From CAYOEV01 sp964403075 (GTDB taxonomy: Bacteria; Bacteroidota; Bacteroidia; Cytophagales; Cyclobacteriaceae), in the NCBI GenBank assembly GCA_964403075.1, contig CAYOEV010000008.1, forward strand, positions 1 to 64,000: a stretch of DNA of 64,000 bases. Reading direction: 5' to 3'. The stretch's first letter is position 1, and every line of letters starts with the position of its first letter. Positions 25,903 to 35,029 of the stretch are shown in pieces. The notes under the pieces were generated by a model. It did not search any database, had not been told where the DNA came from, and worked only from the letters and a program-made list of their open reading frames with translations. A program made the position numbers and the translations under genes.

Positions 25903-26575
25903 TGTGCACACCTCCCGGCGATGATGAGCTTGCGGTCAACAAAAACCATAACCCGACAGCTAAAAATAGATTTCTGACAATATTACTCATGTTGTGAAAC
26001 ATCCAGGTCATCCAATCTTCTGTGAAAATCATGATATCAAAGAACATCAGATTAGAAAAAAAAGCCACCGAGCAGTAGATCAATATACCCGCTGACACCC
26101 AAAATCTGCCATCACGGATGGGATCATTTTCCAACTCCCTGATGTACCACAGAAAAAAATGTACACTCAGGAAAAGTTGTATAGAACGGCTAATGAGTCT
26201 GGCTTGCTGGTTAAATGTGAAAATCCCTTCGAAAAAGATGGAGTTAACTACATAGTAAACCATAAAACCTACATAGAGCGCGCGGAACCAAAAAGCTGGC
26301 TTGTCCTTAGCTTTCCAAAAAAAGGCACCAACACCGGCAAACTCCAGAAAACCATATACATGGAAACCCGGCATGTTGTTTTGGTAAGTCGCCGCCAGAT
26401 AAAGATTGATCCTGTCAGCTAAAAATGAGCAGAGCAACAATCCCCAAACCAGCCCTGCCAAAACTGAAAATGATTTGCCTCTAATGAGCCACAACAGTCC
26501 AAGCAAAATACCGGGCAAAGCAGAATTCCTGACCAGCGGTTTTATCCATTGTTCAAGCTCTAACATCAAGGACAA
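25886..26575 (-). CDS. Seven-helix membrane protein of the signalling block
   Basis: A 229-residue integral membrane protein with about seven hydrophobic segments (for example GILLGLLWLI near 18, SVLAGLVWGLLLCSFL near 37, RALYVGFMVYYVV near 98, SAGILIYCSVAFFSNLMFF near 159, NLFLAVGLWFLLTA near 203) and a short polar tail. No catalytic motif or known domain was recognised. It overlaps the upstream lipoprotein gene by ten bases, so the two are coupled. A receptor or signal-relay role for the sensorless kinase downstream is inferred from position only. Confidence 0.8.
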   Translation of the reverse strand: MSLMLELEQWIKPLVRNSALPGILLGLLWLIRGKSFSVLAGLVWGLLLCSFLADRINLYLAATYQNNMPGFHVYGFLEFAGVGAFFWKAKDKPAFWFRALYVGFMVYYVVNSIFFEGIFTFNQQARLISRSIQLFLSVHFFLWYIRELENDPIRDGRFWVSAGILIYCSVAFFSNLMFFDIMIFTEDWMTWMFHNMSNIVRNLFLAVGLWFLLTASSSSPGGVHNGGVD

Positions 26576-27111
26576 TTAGATGGGCATGGATCAGCATCAT
26601 TATTTGGATCAGGTCCTCCTCCAACCATACCCTTCAAATTTTCGACGAAAGATCCATCTTCATTCACTGGTACCAATATGGCGTCCATCATGAGGGTATC
26701 CTTTTTTTTATGGTTGTTGACTTCGTAATCCTTCAAATAAAGCAACACGCGCACACCTGCCAGCTTTGCACTATCCACTGCGTTCACAAAATTTTTCAAT
26801 GATTCAATGCCAAAAGAGAAAGACATGCTCGGCACCACAACTTTCCTTTTGTGCTTTTTAAAATTCAGACCATCTTGATAGTCCAGCATTTCCTGGGCCT
26901 TGGCCAGGGCATCGAAATCAGGTACAGCGCGTCCTCTTAATGGATCAACACGTGCATTGGGATTTTTTAGCAAATTTGCGTAACTGCGCGGTGACACTAC
27001 TACTACTGTATCCCCTTTCTGATCAGCGGATTGATTCGCTGAAGGATTGCAGGATACAAAACAAAATGCCATCAATAAGCAATACACAGTAAAATTCAAT
27101 GACGCTTTCAT
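26566..27111 (-). CDS. Lipoprotein with Cys-Pro-rich C-terminal tail
   Basis: A 181-residue lipoprotein. The ATG at 27111 is chosen because it starts a signal peptide ending in the lipobox FVSC (lipidated Cys21); the ORF extends to 27165 without adding a plausible signal. The mature part has a Lys/Asn-rich linker, a compact alpha/beta region (SFGIESLKNFVNAVDSAKLA, GVRVLLYLKDYEV) and the tail DADPCPSNCP with two cysteines. No known domain recognised. It is the first gene of the block inserted after trmD. A damaged partial copy lies at 25657-25902. Confidence 0.8.
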   Translation of the reverse strand: MKASLNFTVYCLLMAFCFVSCNPSANQSADQKGDTVVVVSPRSYANLLKNPNARVDPLRGRAVPDFDALAKAQEMLDYQDGLNFKKHKRKVVVPSMSFSFGIESLKNFVNAVDSAKLAGVRVLLYLKDYEVNNHKKKDTLMMDAILVPVNEDGSFVENLKGMVGGGPDPNNDADPCPSNCP

Positions 27112-27193
27112 TGATTTGGCTTTAAGGTTTGGCAGCGTAAAATAAATCATTAATCCGTATCCCATGTATAAACGGGATGATTGTTTGGCGTAC

Positions 27194-27877
27194 TTACTGG
27201 TCCTCCAGCAAATCGGGGCGCCTTTCCTGGGTACGGCTCAGTGCTTGCTCATTTCGCCAGGCTGCAATTCTCGACTCATGACCAGAAGTTAAAACATCGG
27301 GTACTTTCCAACCTTTGTACACTTCCGGGCGGCTGTACACTGGAGGAGCCAAAAGCCCATCCTGAAAAGAATCGGTCAAGGCGGAAGTCTCGTCATTCAA
27401 CACACCGGGCACGAGACGTACGAGTGCGTCTGCCAGTACCATGGCTGCCAACTCCCCCCCTGAGAGAACATAATCTCCGATGCTGATTTCCCTTGTCACC
27501 AAGTGCATGCGTACCCGCTCGTCCACTCCCTTGTAATGGCCACAAAGCAGGATGAGGTTGCGTAGGGTGCTCAGCCCATTGGCCATTTGCTGATTGAGTT
27601 TTTCTCCGTCAGGTGTCAGGTAGATTACCTCGTCATAATCGCGCGCCTGCTTTAACGCCGATAGGCAACGATCAATGGGTTCCACTGTCAACACCATGCC
27701 CGCGCCGCCCCCATAGGCGTAATCGTCCACCTTTTTGTGCTTGTTGACACTATACTCACGCAGGTTGTGTATCACCAACTCAACAAGCCCTTTCTGTATA
27801 GAGCGCTTCACGATGCTTTGATTCATCGGCCCATCAAATAACTCAGGTAAACAGGTCAGTATGTCAATTCGTATCAT
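27194..27877 (-). CDS. trmD: tRNA (guanine-N1)-methyltransferase
   Basis: A 227-residue SPOUT methyltransferase that makes m1G37 in tRNAs with G at 36 (including tRNA-Pro) to prevent frameshifting. The trefoil-knot SAM site is seen in LCGHYKGVDERV near residue 112 and IGDYVLSGGELAAM near 131. Recognisable opening MIRIDILTCLPELF. The length is normal. Start overlaps rimM by 14 bases. The usual next gene, rplS, is displaced by the signalling block. Confidence 0.97.
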   Translation of the reverse strand: MIRIDILTCLPELFDGPMNQSIVKRSIQKGLVELVIHNLREYSVNKHKKVDDYAYGGGAGMVLTVEPIDRCLSALKQARDYDEVIYLTPDGEKLNQQMANGLSTLRNLILLCGHYKGVDERVRMHLVTREISIGDYVLSGGELAAMVLADALVRLVPGVLNDETSALTDSFQDGLLAPPVYSRPEVYKGWKVPDVLTSGHESRIAAWRNEQALSRTQERRPDLLEDQ

Positions 27878-28391
27878 TGTAAACTCCTAGATAACCCTCT
27901 GGCAAGTTTATGCGCAATTTTTTGGCTGATTTGTCCACCTCTACAATAAAATGATCATGGATAGGAATCAAAACTTCGGTACCCTGCCAGTCAATAGATA
28001 GTAGAGGATTTACGTAATTGTCGTAAAAAGCAGTGACTTGTCCCAGTGGTTTTTCTGACTCCACCACCTGATAACCTATGAGTTCGTGGTAATAAAATTG
28101 GTTTCCCGGCAATTCCGGCAATGCATCCAACGGCAACAATACCGGGACACCCACCCATGCCTCTGCTTGTTCACGATCCTTTATTTCTTCCAAGGACACC
28201 TGTAAAAAGTCTCCTTTTCTGTTCAGAGCGGAAATAAAAAACGGAATTGCCTGCCCCTCATTTAAGAGAAAAACCGACTCCAATTGTTCGTAGTTAGCAG
28301 GTTGATCTGTATCCAGATGAATGACCAGATCACCTTTGATGCCATGCGCTTTCACTACTTCACCAAATTGGTAGTAGTGGTCAGACCACAT
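27864..28391 (-). CDS. rimM: Ribosome maturation factor RimM
   Basis: A 175-residue 16S rRNA processing factor that assists assembly of the 30S head and binds S19. The N-terminal barrel shows GEVVKAHGIKGDLVIHLDTD near residue 7; the C-terminal PRC-barrel domain holds FYYHELIGYQVV near 99 and IPIHDHFIVEVDKSAKKL near 141. Normal length. It overlaps rpsP by one base and trmD by 14. Confidence 0.95.
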   Translation of the reverse strand: MWSDHYYQFGEVVKAHGIKGDLVIHLDTDQPANYEQLESVFLLNEGQAIPFFISALNRKGDFLQVSLEEIKDREQAEAWVGVPVLLPLDALPELPGNQFYYHELIGYQVVESEKPLGQVTAFYDNYVNPLLSIDWQGTEVLIPIHDHFIVEVDKSAKKLRINLPEGYLGVYNDTN

Positions 28392-29017
28392 TAATCTGCT
28401 TTGTTCTCTTCTTTCTTATCTTCCGCATCTGTTTGCTCTACCACGACAGGCTTTTCCTCTGCAACAGCCTCCGGCGTATCTCCCACTGCCTCGGGAGCAT
28501 CTGTCTGTGGTGTCACCTCTTCATCTTTTTTGGCTGCCGGCGCGACTCCCTCCTCCTCCACAACATTTTTCTTCTTTAAAGCCTCCGCGCGAGCTTCTTT
28601 TACCTTTGATTCCGCTGCTAACTGTGTTTTGCGCTTCTCTTCTTTCTCTTTCTGTAAACGTGCCACCTTACCCTCAATCTGCGCATCCTTGGCGGCTAAC
28701 CAGGCTTGATATTTTTCATCAGCTTCTTCCTGTGACATGGCTCCTTTGATGACGCCAATCTGCAAATGTTTTTTCAGAAGTATACCCCGGTAAGACAACA
28801 TGGCCCGCACTGTGTCGGTAGGCTGGGCGCCTTTCATCACCCAGTTGAATGCACTCTCTTCATTGATATTGATGGTTGCCGGATCAGTGTTGGGATTGTA
28901 CGTCCCGATTTTTTCAATGAATTTACCATCCCGGGGGGAGCGTCCATCTGCAACGACTACATCAAACGTTACCTGCTTTTTACGACCGCGACGGGCCAAT
29001 CTGATTTTTACTGCCAT
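28391..29017 (-). CDS. rpsP: 30S ribosomal protein S16 with long C-terminal extension
   Basis: A 208-residue form of S16, usually 80-90 residues. The first 80 residues are canonical: AVKIRLARRGRKKQ, VVADGRSPRDGKFIEKIGTYNPN, and the LSYRGILLKKHLQIG region. The rest is a Lys/Ala/Glu-rich helix followed by an acidic, disordered-looking tail ending EENKAD. Extended S16 is common in Bacteroidota. First gene of the rpsP-rimM-trmD transcript, with a -7 element at 29065-29072. Confidence 0.97.
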   Translation of the reverse strand: MAVKIRLARRGRKKQVTFDVVVADGRSPRDGKFIEKIGTYNPNTDPATININEESAFNWVMKGAQPTDTVRAMLSYRGILLKKHLQIGVIKGAMSQEEADEKYQAWLAAKDAQIEGKVARLQKEKEEKRKTQLAAESKVKEARAEALKKKNVVEEEGVAPAAKKDEEVTPQTDAPEAVGDTPEAVAEEKPVVVEQTDAEDKKEENKAD

Positions 29018-29064
29018 GCTGTTTTTTGTTTATGGATCTCGTCCATTCAAAATTTAACGAAGCG

Positions 29065-29072
29065 CAAAAATA
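29065..29072 (-). promoter_or_regulatory. -7 promoter element for rpsP-rimM-trmD
   Basis: On the minus strand this reads TATTTTTG, an exact TAnnTTTG match, 47 bases upstream of the rpsP start. Confidence 0.55.
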
Positions 29073-29234
29073 AGTCGAATAGTTTAGAAATAAAAGATTA
29101 GTCTCATTCGTCTTAAGGTTTTAACAATTACCCACTCAGGTTCGTTTGGTGCTGGCCTAGGGACTTAAAGGTCATGGTTGACAAACTGGCATTGGTATGT
29201 CCTGCCTACCCATACAGCAAGTGAGGTAGTCTTT

Positions 29235-29242
29235 TATATTTG
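29235..29242 (+). promoter_or_regulatory. Possible -7 promoter element upstream of sucA
   Basis: TATATTTG matches TAnnTTTG exactly, 73 bases before the sucA start. No -33 TTG was seen at the expected spacing. A second, one-mismatch element CAACTTTG lies at 29298-29305, ten bases before the ATG, with TTTG at 29278-29281 upstream. Which one is used cannot be told. The intergenic region 29018-29315 holds nothing else recognised. Confidence 0.4.
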
Positions 29243-29315
29243 TTTAGCCGGTTATACGGTTTTTAAACCTTACACGATTTGATTATTCTTGTAATCTCAA
29301 CTTTGTGCTCGAGCC

Positions 29316-32027
29316 ATGGAAAGTCATTCCTACATTGCCAATGCTGATCTCAATTACATCGATGATCTTTATAAAAGATACCAGGCGGACACCAAAAGCG
29401 TCGACGAAACCTGGCAGAAATTCTTCGAGGGCTTTGATTTCTCACAGCAGCACGCCATAAATGGTGCTGCGGCAGTTTCGCCTACCGAAACCAAGGTGCG
29501 CAATCTCATCTATGCCTATCGCGCATTTGGTCACCTGAAGTCGGACACCAATCCAGTACGTGAACGAAGAAATCACAAAGAAGATTTGAGTCTGCAACGC
29601 TTTGAACTTTCGGAAAAGGATTTGGAGGAGCCCTTTGAAGTAGGCCATGAAGTGGGCTTAGGCAAGGCGAAACTTAAAGTCATCGTAGATCGGCTAAGCA
29701 AAGCCTATCTGGGTCATGTCGGATTCGAATTGGCACACATTCGGGACAATGGGGTTGTGGACTGGTTGTTGGAATACACAGAAAAGAAATACCCTAGCCT
29801 CAATTACTCCAGCGCTGAGAAGCTACACATACTGAACAAGCTGAACGAAGCGGTCGTTTTTGAAAACTTTCTGCATACCAAATACATTGGTCAAAAGCGA
29901 TTTTCTCTGGAGGGTGGTGAAAACACCATTCCTGCACTTGATCGCATCATCAATCGAGCTGCCGAGCTGGATGCGGAAGAAGTGGTCATTGGCATGGCAC
30001 ATCGGGGCAGGTTAAACGTACTGACCAACATCATGGGCAAAACCTACGAGCAAATTTTTAGTGAGTTTGAGGGAAATACGGACACAGACCAGGCGTATGG
30101 CGATGGAGATGTAAAATACCACTTGGGTTATTCCAGCTTTATCGAAACCTTATCTGGAAAAAAAGTCTATGTGAAGCTGGCACCCAATCCTTCTCATTTG
30201 GAGGCGGTAGACCCGGTCGTATTGGGTTATAGTCGGGCACAAATTGACGACGAGTACCAGGGTGATTTTTCCAAAGTCATTCCCATTCTTATACACGGTG
30301 ATGCAGCACTGGCCGGGCAGGGTGTGGTCTATGAATGCATTCAAATGTCTCTGCTAAAAGGGTACCGTACCGGAGGCACCATTCACCTCGTCATCAATAA
30401 CCAGGTGGGTTTCACCACCGACTATGACGATGCGCGTTCCAGCATTTATTGTACAGATTTGGCAAAAATCGTAGATGCACCCATTGTACACGTCAACGGT
30501 GATGATCCTGAGGCCGTTGTTTTCTGTGCCAACATGGCAATTGAATACCGTCAGAAGTTTCAGAAAGATTTTTTTATCGACCTGCTGTGTTACCGTCGGC
30601 ATGGTCACAATGAAAGCGACGAGCCAAAATTCACACAACCTAAGCTTTACAATCTCATTGCCAAGCACCCTAATCCAAGGGAGGTGTATGTCAAGCAACT
30701 CATTACTAACGATGATTTGAGTGAAGATCGGGCCAAGCAGTTGGATAAAGACTTCAAAAAGCTTTTACAAGACCGATTGAACGAAATTAAACAGAAGACC
30801 ATCCCCTACGTGCCGCAAAAAATTGAGGAAGAATGGAAGTCGCTGCGATATGCCACATCGGAAGATTTTGAGGAATCCCCGGATACGTCAATTTCGAAAG
30901 AACTTCTCGAGCGGGTAGCCACTGAACTCGCCCGGATTCCGGAAGAATTCAGGCCCTTGAAGCAGATAGACAAGTTGCTAAAAGAGCGTAAGAAGAATTT
31001 CTTCGAAGAAGGGTCGCTCAGTTGGGCAGATGCGGAATTGCTCGCCTATGGATCAATTCTGGGCGAGGGTAAAATTGTCCGCATGTCAGGTCAGGACGTT
31101 ATTCGGGGGACTTTCTCACACCGGCACGCAAAGCTATTTGATTCCAATACCAATGAGCCTTACTGCAACTTGGATCAGGTCAACCCTGACCAGCCCTTGC
31201 GTATTTACAACTCTTTGCTCTCTGAGTACGGCGTGTTGGGTTTTGAATATGGATACGCCATGGCAACCCCACAGGCACTAATCATCTGGGAAGCCCAGTT
31301 TGGCGATTTCTCCAACGGCGCACAAGTGATGATCGATCAGTTCATAACAAGCGCGGAGAGCAAGTGGCAGCGAATGAACGGGTTGGTGATGCTGTTGCCT
31401 CATGGTTATGAGGGGCAAGGCCCAGAGCACTCCAGTGCACGAATGGAACGCTTCTTACAAATGTCCGACAACAACAACATGGTGGTATGTAACCTCACCA
31501 CCTCTGCGAATTTGTTTCATATGTTCCGCCGCCAACTGGCCTGGGAGTTCAGGAAACCCTGTGTGGTCTTTTCCCCTAAATCCCTGCTGCGAAATGAAAA
31601 AGTAAATTCACCCATTCAGGCATTCACCGATGGGAAGTTTTCCGAAGTTTACGGCGACAGCTATGTCACCAATAAAAACGTCAGGCGCGTGCTACTGTGC
31701 TCAGGCAAAGTCTACTATGATTTGCTGGACAAACAACAGGAAGAAAAGATCAAAGAAGTGGCCATCGTAAGGTTGGAACAACTGGCGCCTTTTCCTAAAA
31801 AACAACTGAACAACATCCTCAAAAAATACAACGATCCGGAATTGGTCTGGGTACAAGAGGAACCTGTCAATATGGGGGCATGGACCTACATGATTGCTCA
31901 GTCCGGAATGGATATGAAAGTCATCGCCAGAAAATTAAGCGCTTCCCCCGCTACTGGTTTTGCCAAACGCCACAAGCAGGAACAAGAGCGCATTGTAAAC
32001 GAAGCATTCACCACATCGGCTAAATAA
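29316..32027 (+). CDS. sucA: 2-oxoglutarate dehydrogenase E1 component
   Basis: A 903-residue thiamine-diphosphate enzyme of the TCA cycle that decarboxylates 2-oxoglutarate and transfers the succinyl group to E2. Seen in order: an N-terminal E1 leader (YIDDLYKRYQADTKSVD near 14), EEVVIGMAHRGRLNVL near 224 (phosphate/ThDP-binding region), HGDAALAGQGVVYE near 328, a FRRQLAWEFRKPCVVFSPKS pyrimidine-binding segment near 733, and GKVYYDLL near 800. Normal length. It begins a sucA-sucB-lpd operon (6-base gap to sucB). Confidence 0.97.
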   Translation: MESHSYIANADLNYIDDLYKRYQADTKSVDETWQKFFEGFDFSQQHAINGAAAVSPTETKVRNLIYAYRAFGHLKSDTNPVRERRNHKEDLSLQRFELSEKDLEEPFEVGHEVGLGKAKLKVIVDRLSKAYLGHVGFELAHIRDNGVVDWLLEYTEKKYPSLNYSSAEKLHILNKLNEAVVFENFLHTKYIGQKRFSLEGGENTIPALDRIINRAAELDAEEVVIGMAHRGRLNVLTNIMGKTYEQIFSEFEGNTDTDQAYGDGDVKYHLGYSSFIETLSGKKVYVKLAPNPSHLEAVDPVVLGYSRAQIDDEYQGDFSKVIPILIHGDAALAGQGVVYECIQMSLLKGYRTGGTIHLVINNQVGFTTDYDDARSSIYCTDLAKIVDAPIVHVNGDDPEAVVFCANMAIEYRQKFQKDFFIDLLCYRRHGHNESDEPKFTQPKLYNLIAKHPNPREVYVKQLITNDDLSEDRAKQLDKDFKKLLQDRLNEIKQKTIPYVPQKIEEEWKSLRYATSEDFEESPDTSISKELLERVATELARIPEEFRPLKQIDKLLKERKKNFFEEGSLSWADAELLAYGSILGEGKIVRMSGQDVIRGTFSHRHAKLFDSNTNEPYCNLDQVNPDQPLRIYNSLLSEYGVLGFEYGYAMATPQALIIWEAQFGDFSNGAQVMIDQFITSAESKWQRMNGLVMLLPHGYEGQGPEHSSARMERFLQMSDNNNMVVCNLTTSANLFHMFRRQLAWEFRKPCVVFSPKSLLRNEKVNSPIQAFTDGKFSEVYGDSYVTNKNVRRVLLCSGKVYYDLLDKQQEEKIKEVAIVRLEQLAPFPKKQLNNILKKYNDPELVWVQEEPVNMGAWTYMIAQSGMDMKVIARKLSASPATGFAKRHKQEQERIVNEAFTTSAK

Positions 32028-32033
32028 AATAGT

Positions 32034-33599
32034 ATGAGCCTGGAAATCAAAGTACCCTCAGTCGGGGAGTCTATCACCACAGTAACCGTTGCCTCCTGGA
32101 GTAAATCCGACGGAGATATTGTGGAAATGGATGAGGTCATTTGCGAACTGGAATCTGACAAAGCGACATTTGAAGTGACCGCAGAAGTGGCCGGCCAACT
32201 CAAAATTGTGGCCCAAGAAGGTGACAGCCTGGAGATCGGAGAAATCCTCTGCCGCATAGATGAATCCACGTCCGGCAATGGATCCTCTACAGATTCTAAA
32301 AGCAACGTGGCTACAGACAAGGTCTCATTAACGGATGATGGCCCCAAACCCACAGGAGAGATCAAGGAAATGGTGGTTCCGACAGTGGGGGAATCCATTA
32401 CTGAAGTGGTCCTCTCCACATGGTTAAAATCAGACGGCGACTTCGTGGAGATGGATGAAAACATAGCAGAGATCGAATCCGATAAAGCCACTTTCGACCT
32501 GACGGCCGAAGCACCAGGAAAATTAAAAATTGAGGCTGATGAAGGTGCCACCCTGGAAATTGGCGACTTGATTTGTAAAATTGAAGTAATGGAAGGTACG
32601 CCTGCCTCCTCTGCTGAAAACCAACCCGAAAAAGCAACCGGCAACTCTACATCAAACAGTGGAAAAGATACCTATGCGACCGGACACGCATCCCCGGCCG
32701 CAGCTAAAATCCTTAAAGAAAAAGGGATCCACCCGGAAGATGTAATGGGTACAGGCAAAGACGGCCGAATAACCAAAGAAGATGCAGAAAAGGCCGATAA
32801 GCGTACGAAGTCTAAAGAAAAGGCGCCCGAAAAAGATGAGGGGCAGAAGAAACCCACCATGCCAGCCTACGAACAGCCGGAATTCAAGGCCATAGGGGCA
32901 CGTGAAGAGCGAAGGGAGAAAATGACTTCGTTGCGCAAAACTATCGCCCGCAGACTGGTAGGGGTAAAAAATGATACGGCCATGCTTACCACCTTCAACG
33001 AGGTAAACATGGGCCCGATCATGGAGCTACGAAAGAAATACAAAGAGCTTTTCAAAGAAAAATATGAGGTGGGCCTGGGATTCATGAGCTTCTTCACGAA
33101 AGCCTGCTGCGTGGCACTCCAGGAATGGCCGGCGGTAAACGCCCGCATCGATGAAGATGAGATAGTTTACAACAAATTTTGTGATGTATCTATCGCAGTT
33201 TCCACCGAACGTGGTTTGGTAGTCCCCGTGATACGCAATGCTGAATCTCTGGCTTTCGATCAGATCGAAAAAGAGATCATCCGGCTGGCCATAAAAGCTC
33301 GGGATGGTAAATTGAGTATTCCAGAAATGGAGGGCGGCACCTTTACCATTACGAATGGGGGCATTTTTGGATCTATGATGTCTACGCCCATCATCAATTC
33401 ACCGCAATCGGCCATTCTGGGCATGCACAACATTGTAGAACGCCCAATGGCGGTGCATGGAGAAGTGAAAATACTGCCCATGATGTACCTGGCACTTTCC
33501 TATGACCACCGCATTGTGGATGGCAGGGAGTCGGTAAGCTTCTTGGTGCGCATCAAAGAATTACTGGAAGACCCTACGCGCTTGTTAATTGGTGTGTAA
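32034..33599 (+). CDS. sucB: Dihydrolipoyl succinyltransferase (E2) with two lipoyl domains
   Basis: A 521-residue core component of 2-oxoglutarate dehydrogenase. It carries two lipoyl domains, at about residues 1-77 and 112-186, each with the lipoylated Lys in ESDKATF. The peripheral subunit-binding domain follows (SPAAAKILKEKGI, GTGKDGRITKEDA near 222-250), then the catalytic acyltransferase domain with the DHRIVDGRE active-site motif near 484. Classical SucB has one lipoyl domain; two or more are typical of pyruvate dehydrogenase E2. The location between sucA and lpd fixes the role as oxoglutarate E2. Confidence 0.93.
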   Translation: MSLEIKVPSVGESITTVTVASWSKSDGDIVEMDEVICELESDKATFEVTAEVAGQLKIVAQEGDSLEIGEILCRIDESTSGNGSSTDSKSNVATDKVSLTDDGPKPTGEIKEMVVPTVGESITEVVLSTWLKSDGDFVEMDENIAEIESDKATFDLTAEAPGKLKIEADEGATLEIGDLICKIEVMEGTPASSAENQPEKATGNSTSNSGKDTYATGHASPAAAKILKEKGIHPEDVMGTGKDGRITKEDAEKADKRTKSKEKAPEKDEGQKKPTMPAYEQPEFKAIGAREERREKMTSLRKTIARRLVGVKNDTAMLTTFNEVNMGPIMELRKKYKELFKEKYEVGLGFMSFFTKACCVALQEWPAVNARIDEDEIVYNKFCDVSIAVSTERGLVVPVIRNAESLAFDQIEKEIIRLAIKARDGKLSIPEMEGGTFTITNGGIFGSMMSTPIINSPQSAILGMHNIVERPMAVHGEVKILPMMYLALSYDHRIVDGRESVSFLVRIKELLEDPTRLLIGV

Positions 33600-33631
33600 T
33601 TTTCCCTCCTAACATTAGAAATCAAATATCC

Positions 33632-35029
33632 ATGGATTATCAGGTCACAATCATTGGTTCAGGTCCCGGCGGCTATGTAGCGGCTATTCGCTGCGCCCAA
33701 CTGGGCATGAAGACGGCCATCGTTGAAAAGTACGACACATTGGGGGGTACCTGTCTGAATGTGGGCTGCATTCCGTCCAAAGCCCTGCTCGACTCTTCCG
33801 AACATTTTCACAATGCCGAAACCACCTTCAAAGAACATGGCATAGACATCAATAAACCTAAGGTAAATTTGACGCAGATGATCCACCGCAAAGCAGACGT
33901 GGTCAAACAAAACGTCGAAGGCATCGATTACCTGATGAAAAAAAACAAGATTGACGTGTTTCATGGGTTAGGTGCTTTCAAGGATAAAAATACCATCACC
34001 ATCGAAGGGAAGGAAAATAAGGAAATAACCTCTGAGAAAATTATCATAGCCACCGGCTCCAAGCCAGCCAGCCTACCCTTTATCAAACTGGACAAGGAAC
34101 GCATCATTACCAGTACTGAGGCGTTGGAATTGAAAGAGGTACCCAAACACATGATCGTGATTGGTGGCGGGGTCATCGGCATGGAGTTAGGTTCCGTATA
34201 TGCACGTTTGGGTGCCAGGGTTTCTGTGGTGGAGTACCTGGATAACATCATTCCATCGATGGACATCACCATGGGTAAGGAATTGCAGAAATCCATGAAG
34301 AAGTTGGGCGTGGAATTCCACCTAGGCCACAAGGTGACCGAGGTCAACCGCAAAAGCAAGAATCAGGTAGTCGTAAAAGGAGAAAGCAAAAAAGGTGAAG
34401 TACTGGAGCTCGTGGGAGACTACTGTCTCGTGTCCATTGGTAGAAAAGCATATACAGAAGGCCTGAAGCTGGAGAATGCAGGACTAGAAACCGATGAACG
34501 GGGTCGTGTGACAGTAAATGGATACCTACAGACGAAGGTGGAAAACATCTACGCCATCGGAGATGTGGTGCGTGGTGCGATGCTGGCCCATAAGGCAGAA
34601 GAAGAGGGTGTATTCGTGGCTGAAACCATTGACTGCCAGCACCCACATATTAATTATAAGCTGATCCCAGGAGTGGTATATACATGGCCGGAAGTAGCTT
34701 CCGTTGGCTACACCGAGGAAGAATTGAAAGAAGAAGGCCGAAAATACAAGACAGGGAAATTTCCCTACAAAGCACTGGGCCGAGCTCGTGCAAGCATGGA
34801 TGTAGATGGACTGGTGAAAATCCTTGCAGATAAGGAAACCGATGAAATCCTGGGCGTTCATATTGTAGGTGCCCGTGCGGCAGACATGATCGCTGCCGGT
34901 GTGACTGCCATGGAATACCGGGCTTCCGCAGAAGATGTGGCGCGCATGTCTCATGCCCACCCTACTTACATGGAGGCCTTTAGAGAAGCCGCCCTGGCAG
35001 CTACAGAAAATCGTCCGATACACATTTAA
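33632..35029 (+). CDS. lpd: Dihydrolipoyl dehydrogenase (E3)
   Basis: A 465-residue FAD enzyme that reoxidises dihydrolipoamide in 2-oxo acid dehydrogenases. It has the N-terminal FAD motif IGSGPGGYVAAI, the redox disulfide in GGTCLNVGCIPSKAL near 40, the NAD motif IGGGVIGMELGSVYARLG near 180, and the C-terminal catalytic HAHPTYMEAF His-Glu pair near 445. Normal length. Third gene of the operon, 32 bases after sucB. Its last codons and stop are part of a 17-base tandem repeat. Confidence 0.97.
   Translation: MDYQVTIIGSGPGGYVAAIRCAQLGMKTAIVEKYDTLGGTCLNVGCIPSKALLDSSEHFHNAETTFKEHGIDINKPKVNLTQMIHRKADVVKQNVEGIDYLMKKNKIDVFHGLGAFKDKNTITIEGKENKEITSEKIIIATGSKPASLPFIKLDKERIITSTEALELKEVPKHMIVIGGGVIGMELGSVYARLGARVSVVEYLDNIIPSMDITMGKELQKSMKKLGVEFHLGHKVTEVNRKSKNQVVVKGESKKGEVLELVGDYCLVSIGRKAYTEGLKLENAGLETDERGRVTVNGYLQTKVENIYAIGDVVRGAMLAHKAEEEGVFVAETIDCQHPHINYKLIPGVVYTWPEVASVGYTEEELKEEGRKYKTGKFPYKALGRARASMDVDGLVKILADKETDEILGVHIVGARAADMIAAGVTAMEYRASAEDVARMSHAHPTYMEAFREAALAATENRPIHI

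Noticed and set aside
27159..27178. Hairpin ATCCC/GGGAT after trmD as a terminator
   Set aside because: Stem of five bases with a ten-base loop and no clear T-run on the minus strand; too weak to call.
31898..32644. 248-codon minus-strand open frame overlapping sucA/sucB
   Set aside because: It lies opposite two intact, well-conserved genes and has a serine-rich composition typical of a shadow frame; no start signal or homology was recognised.
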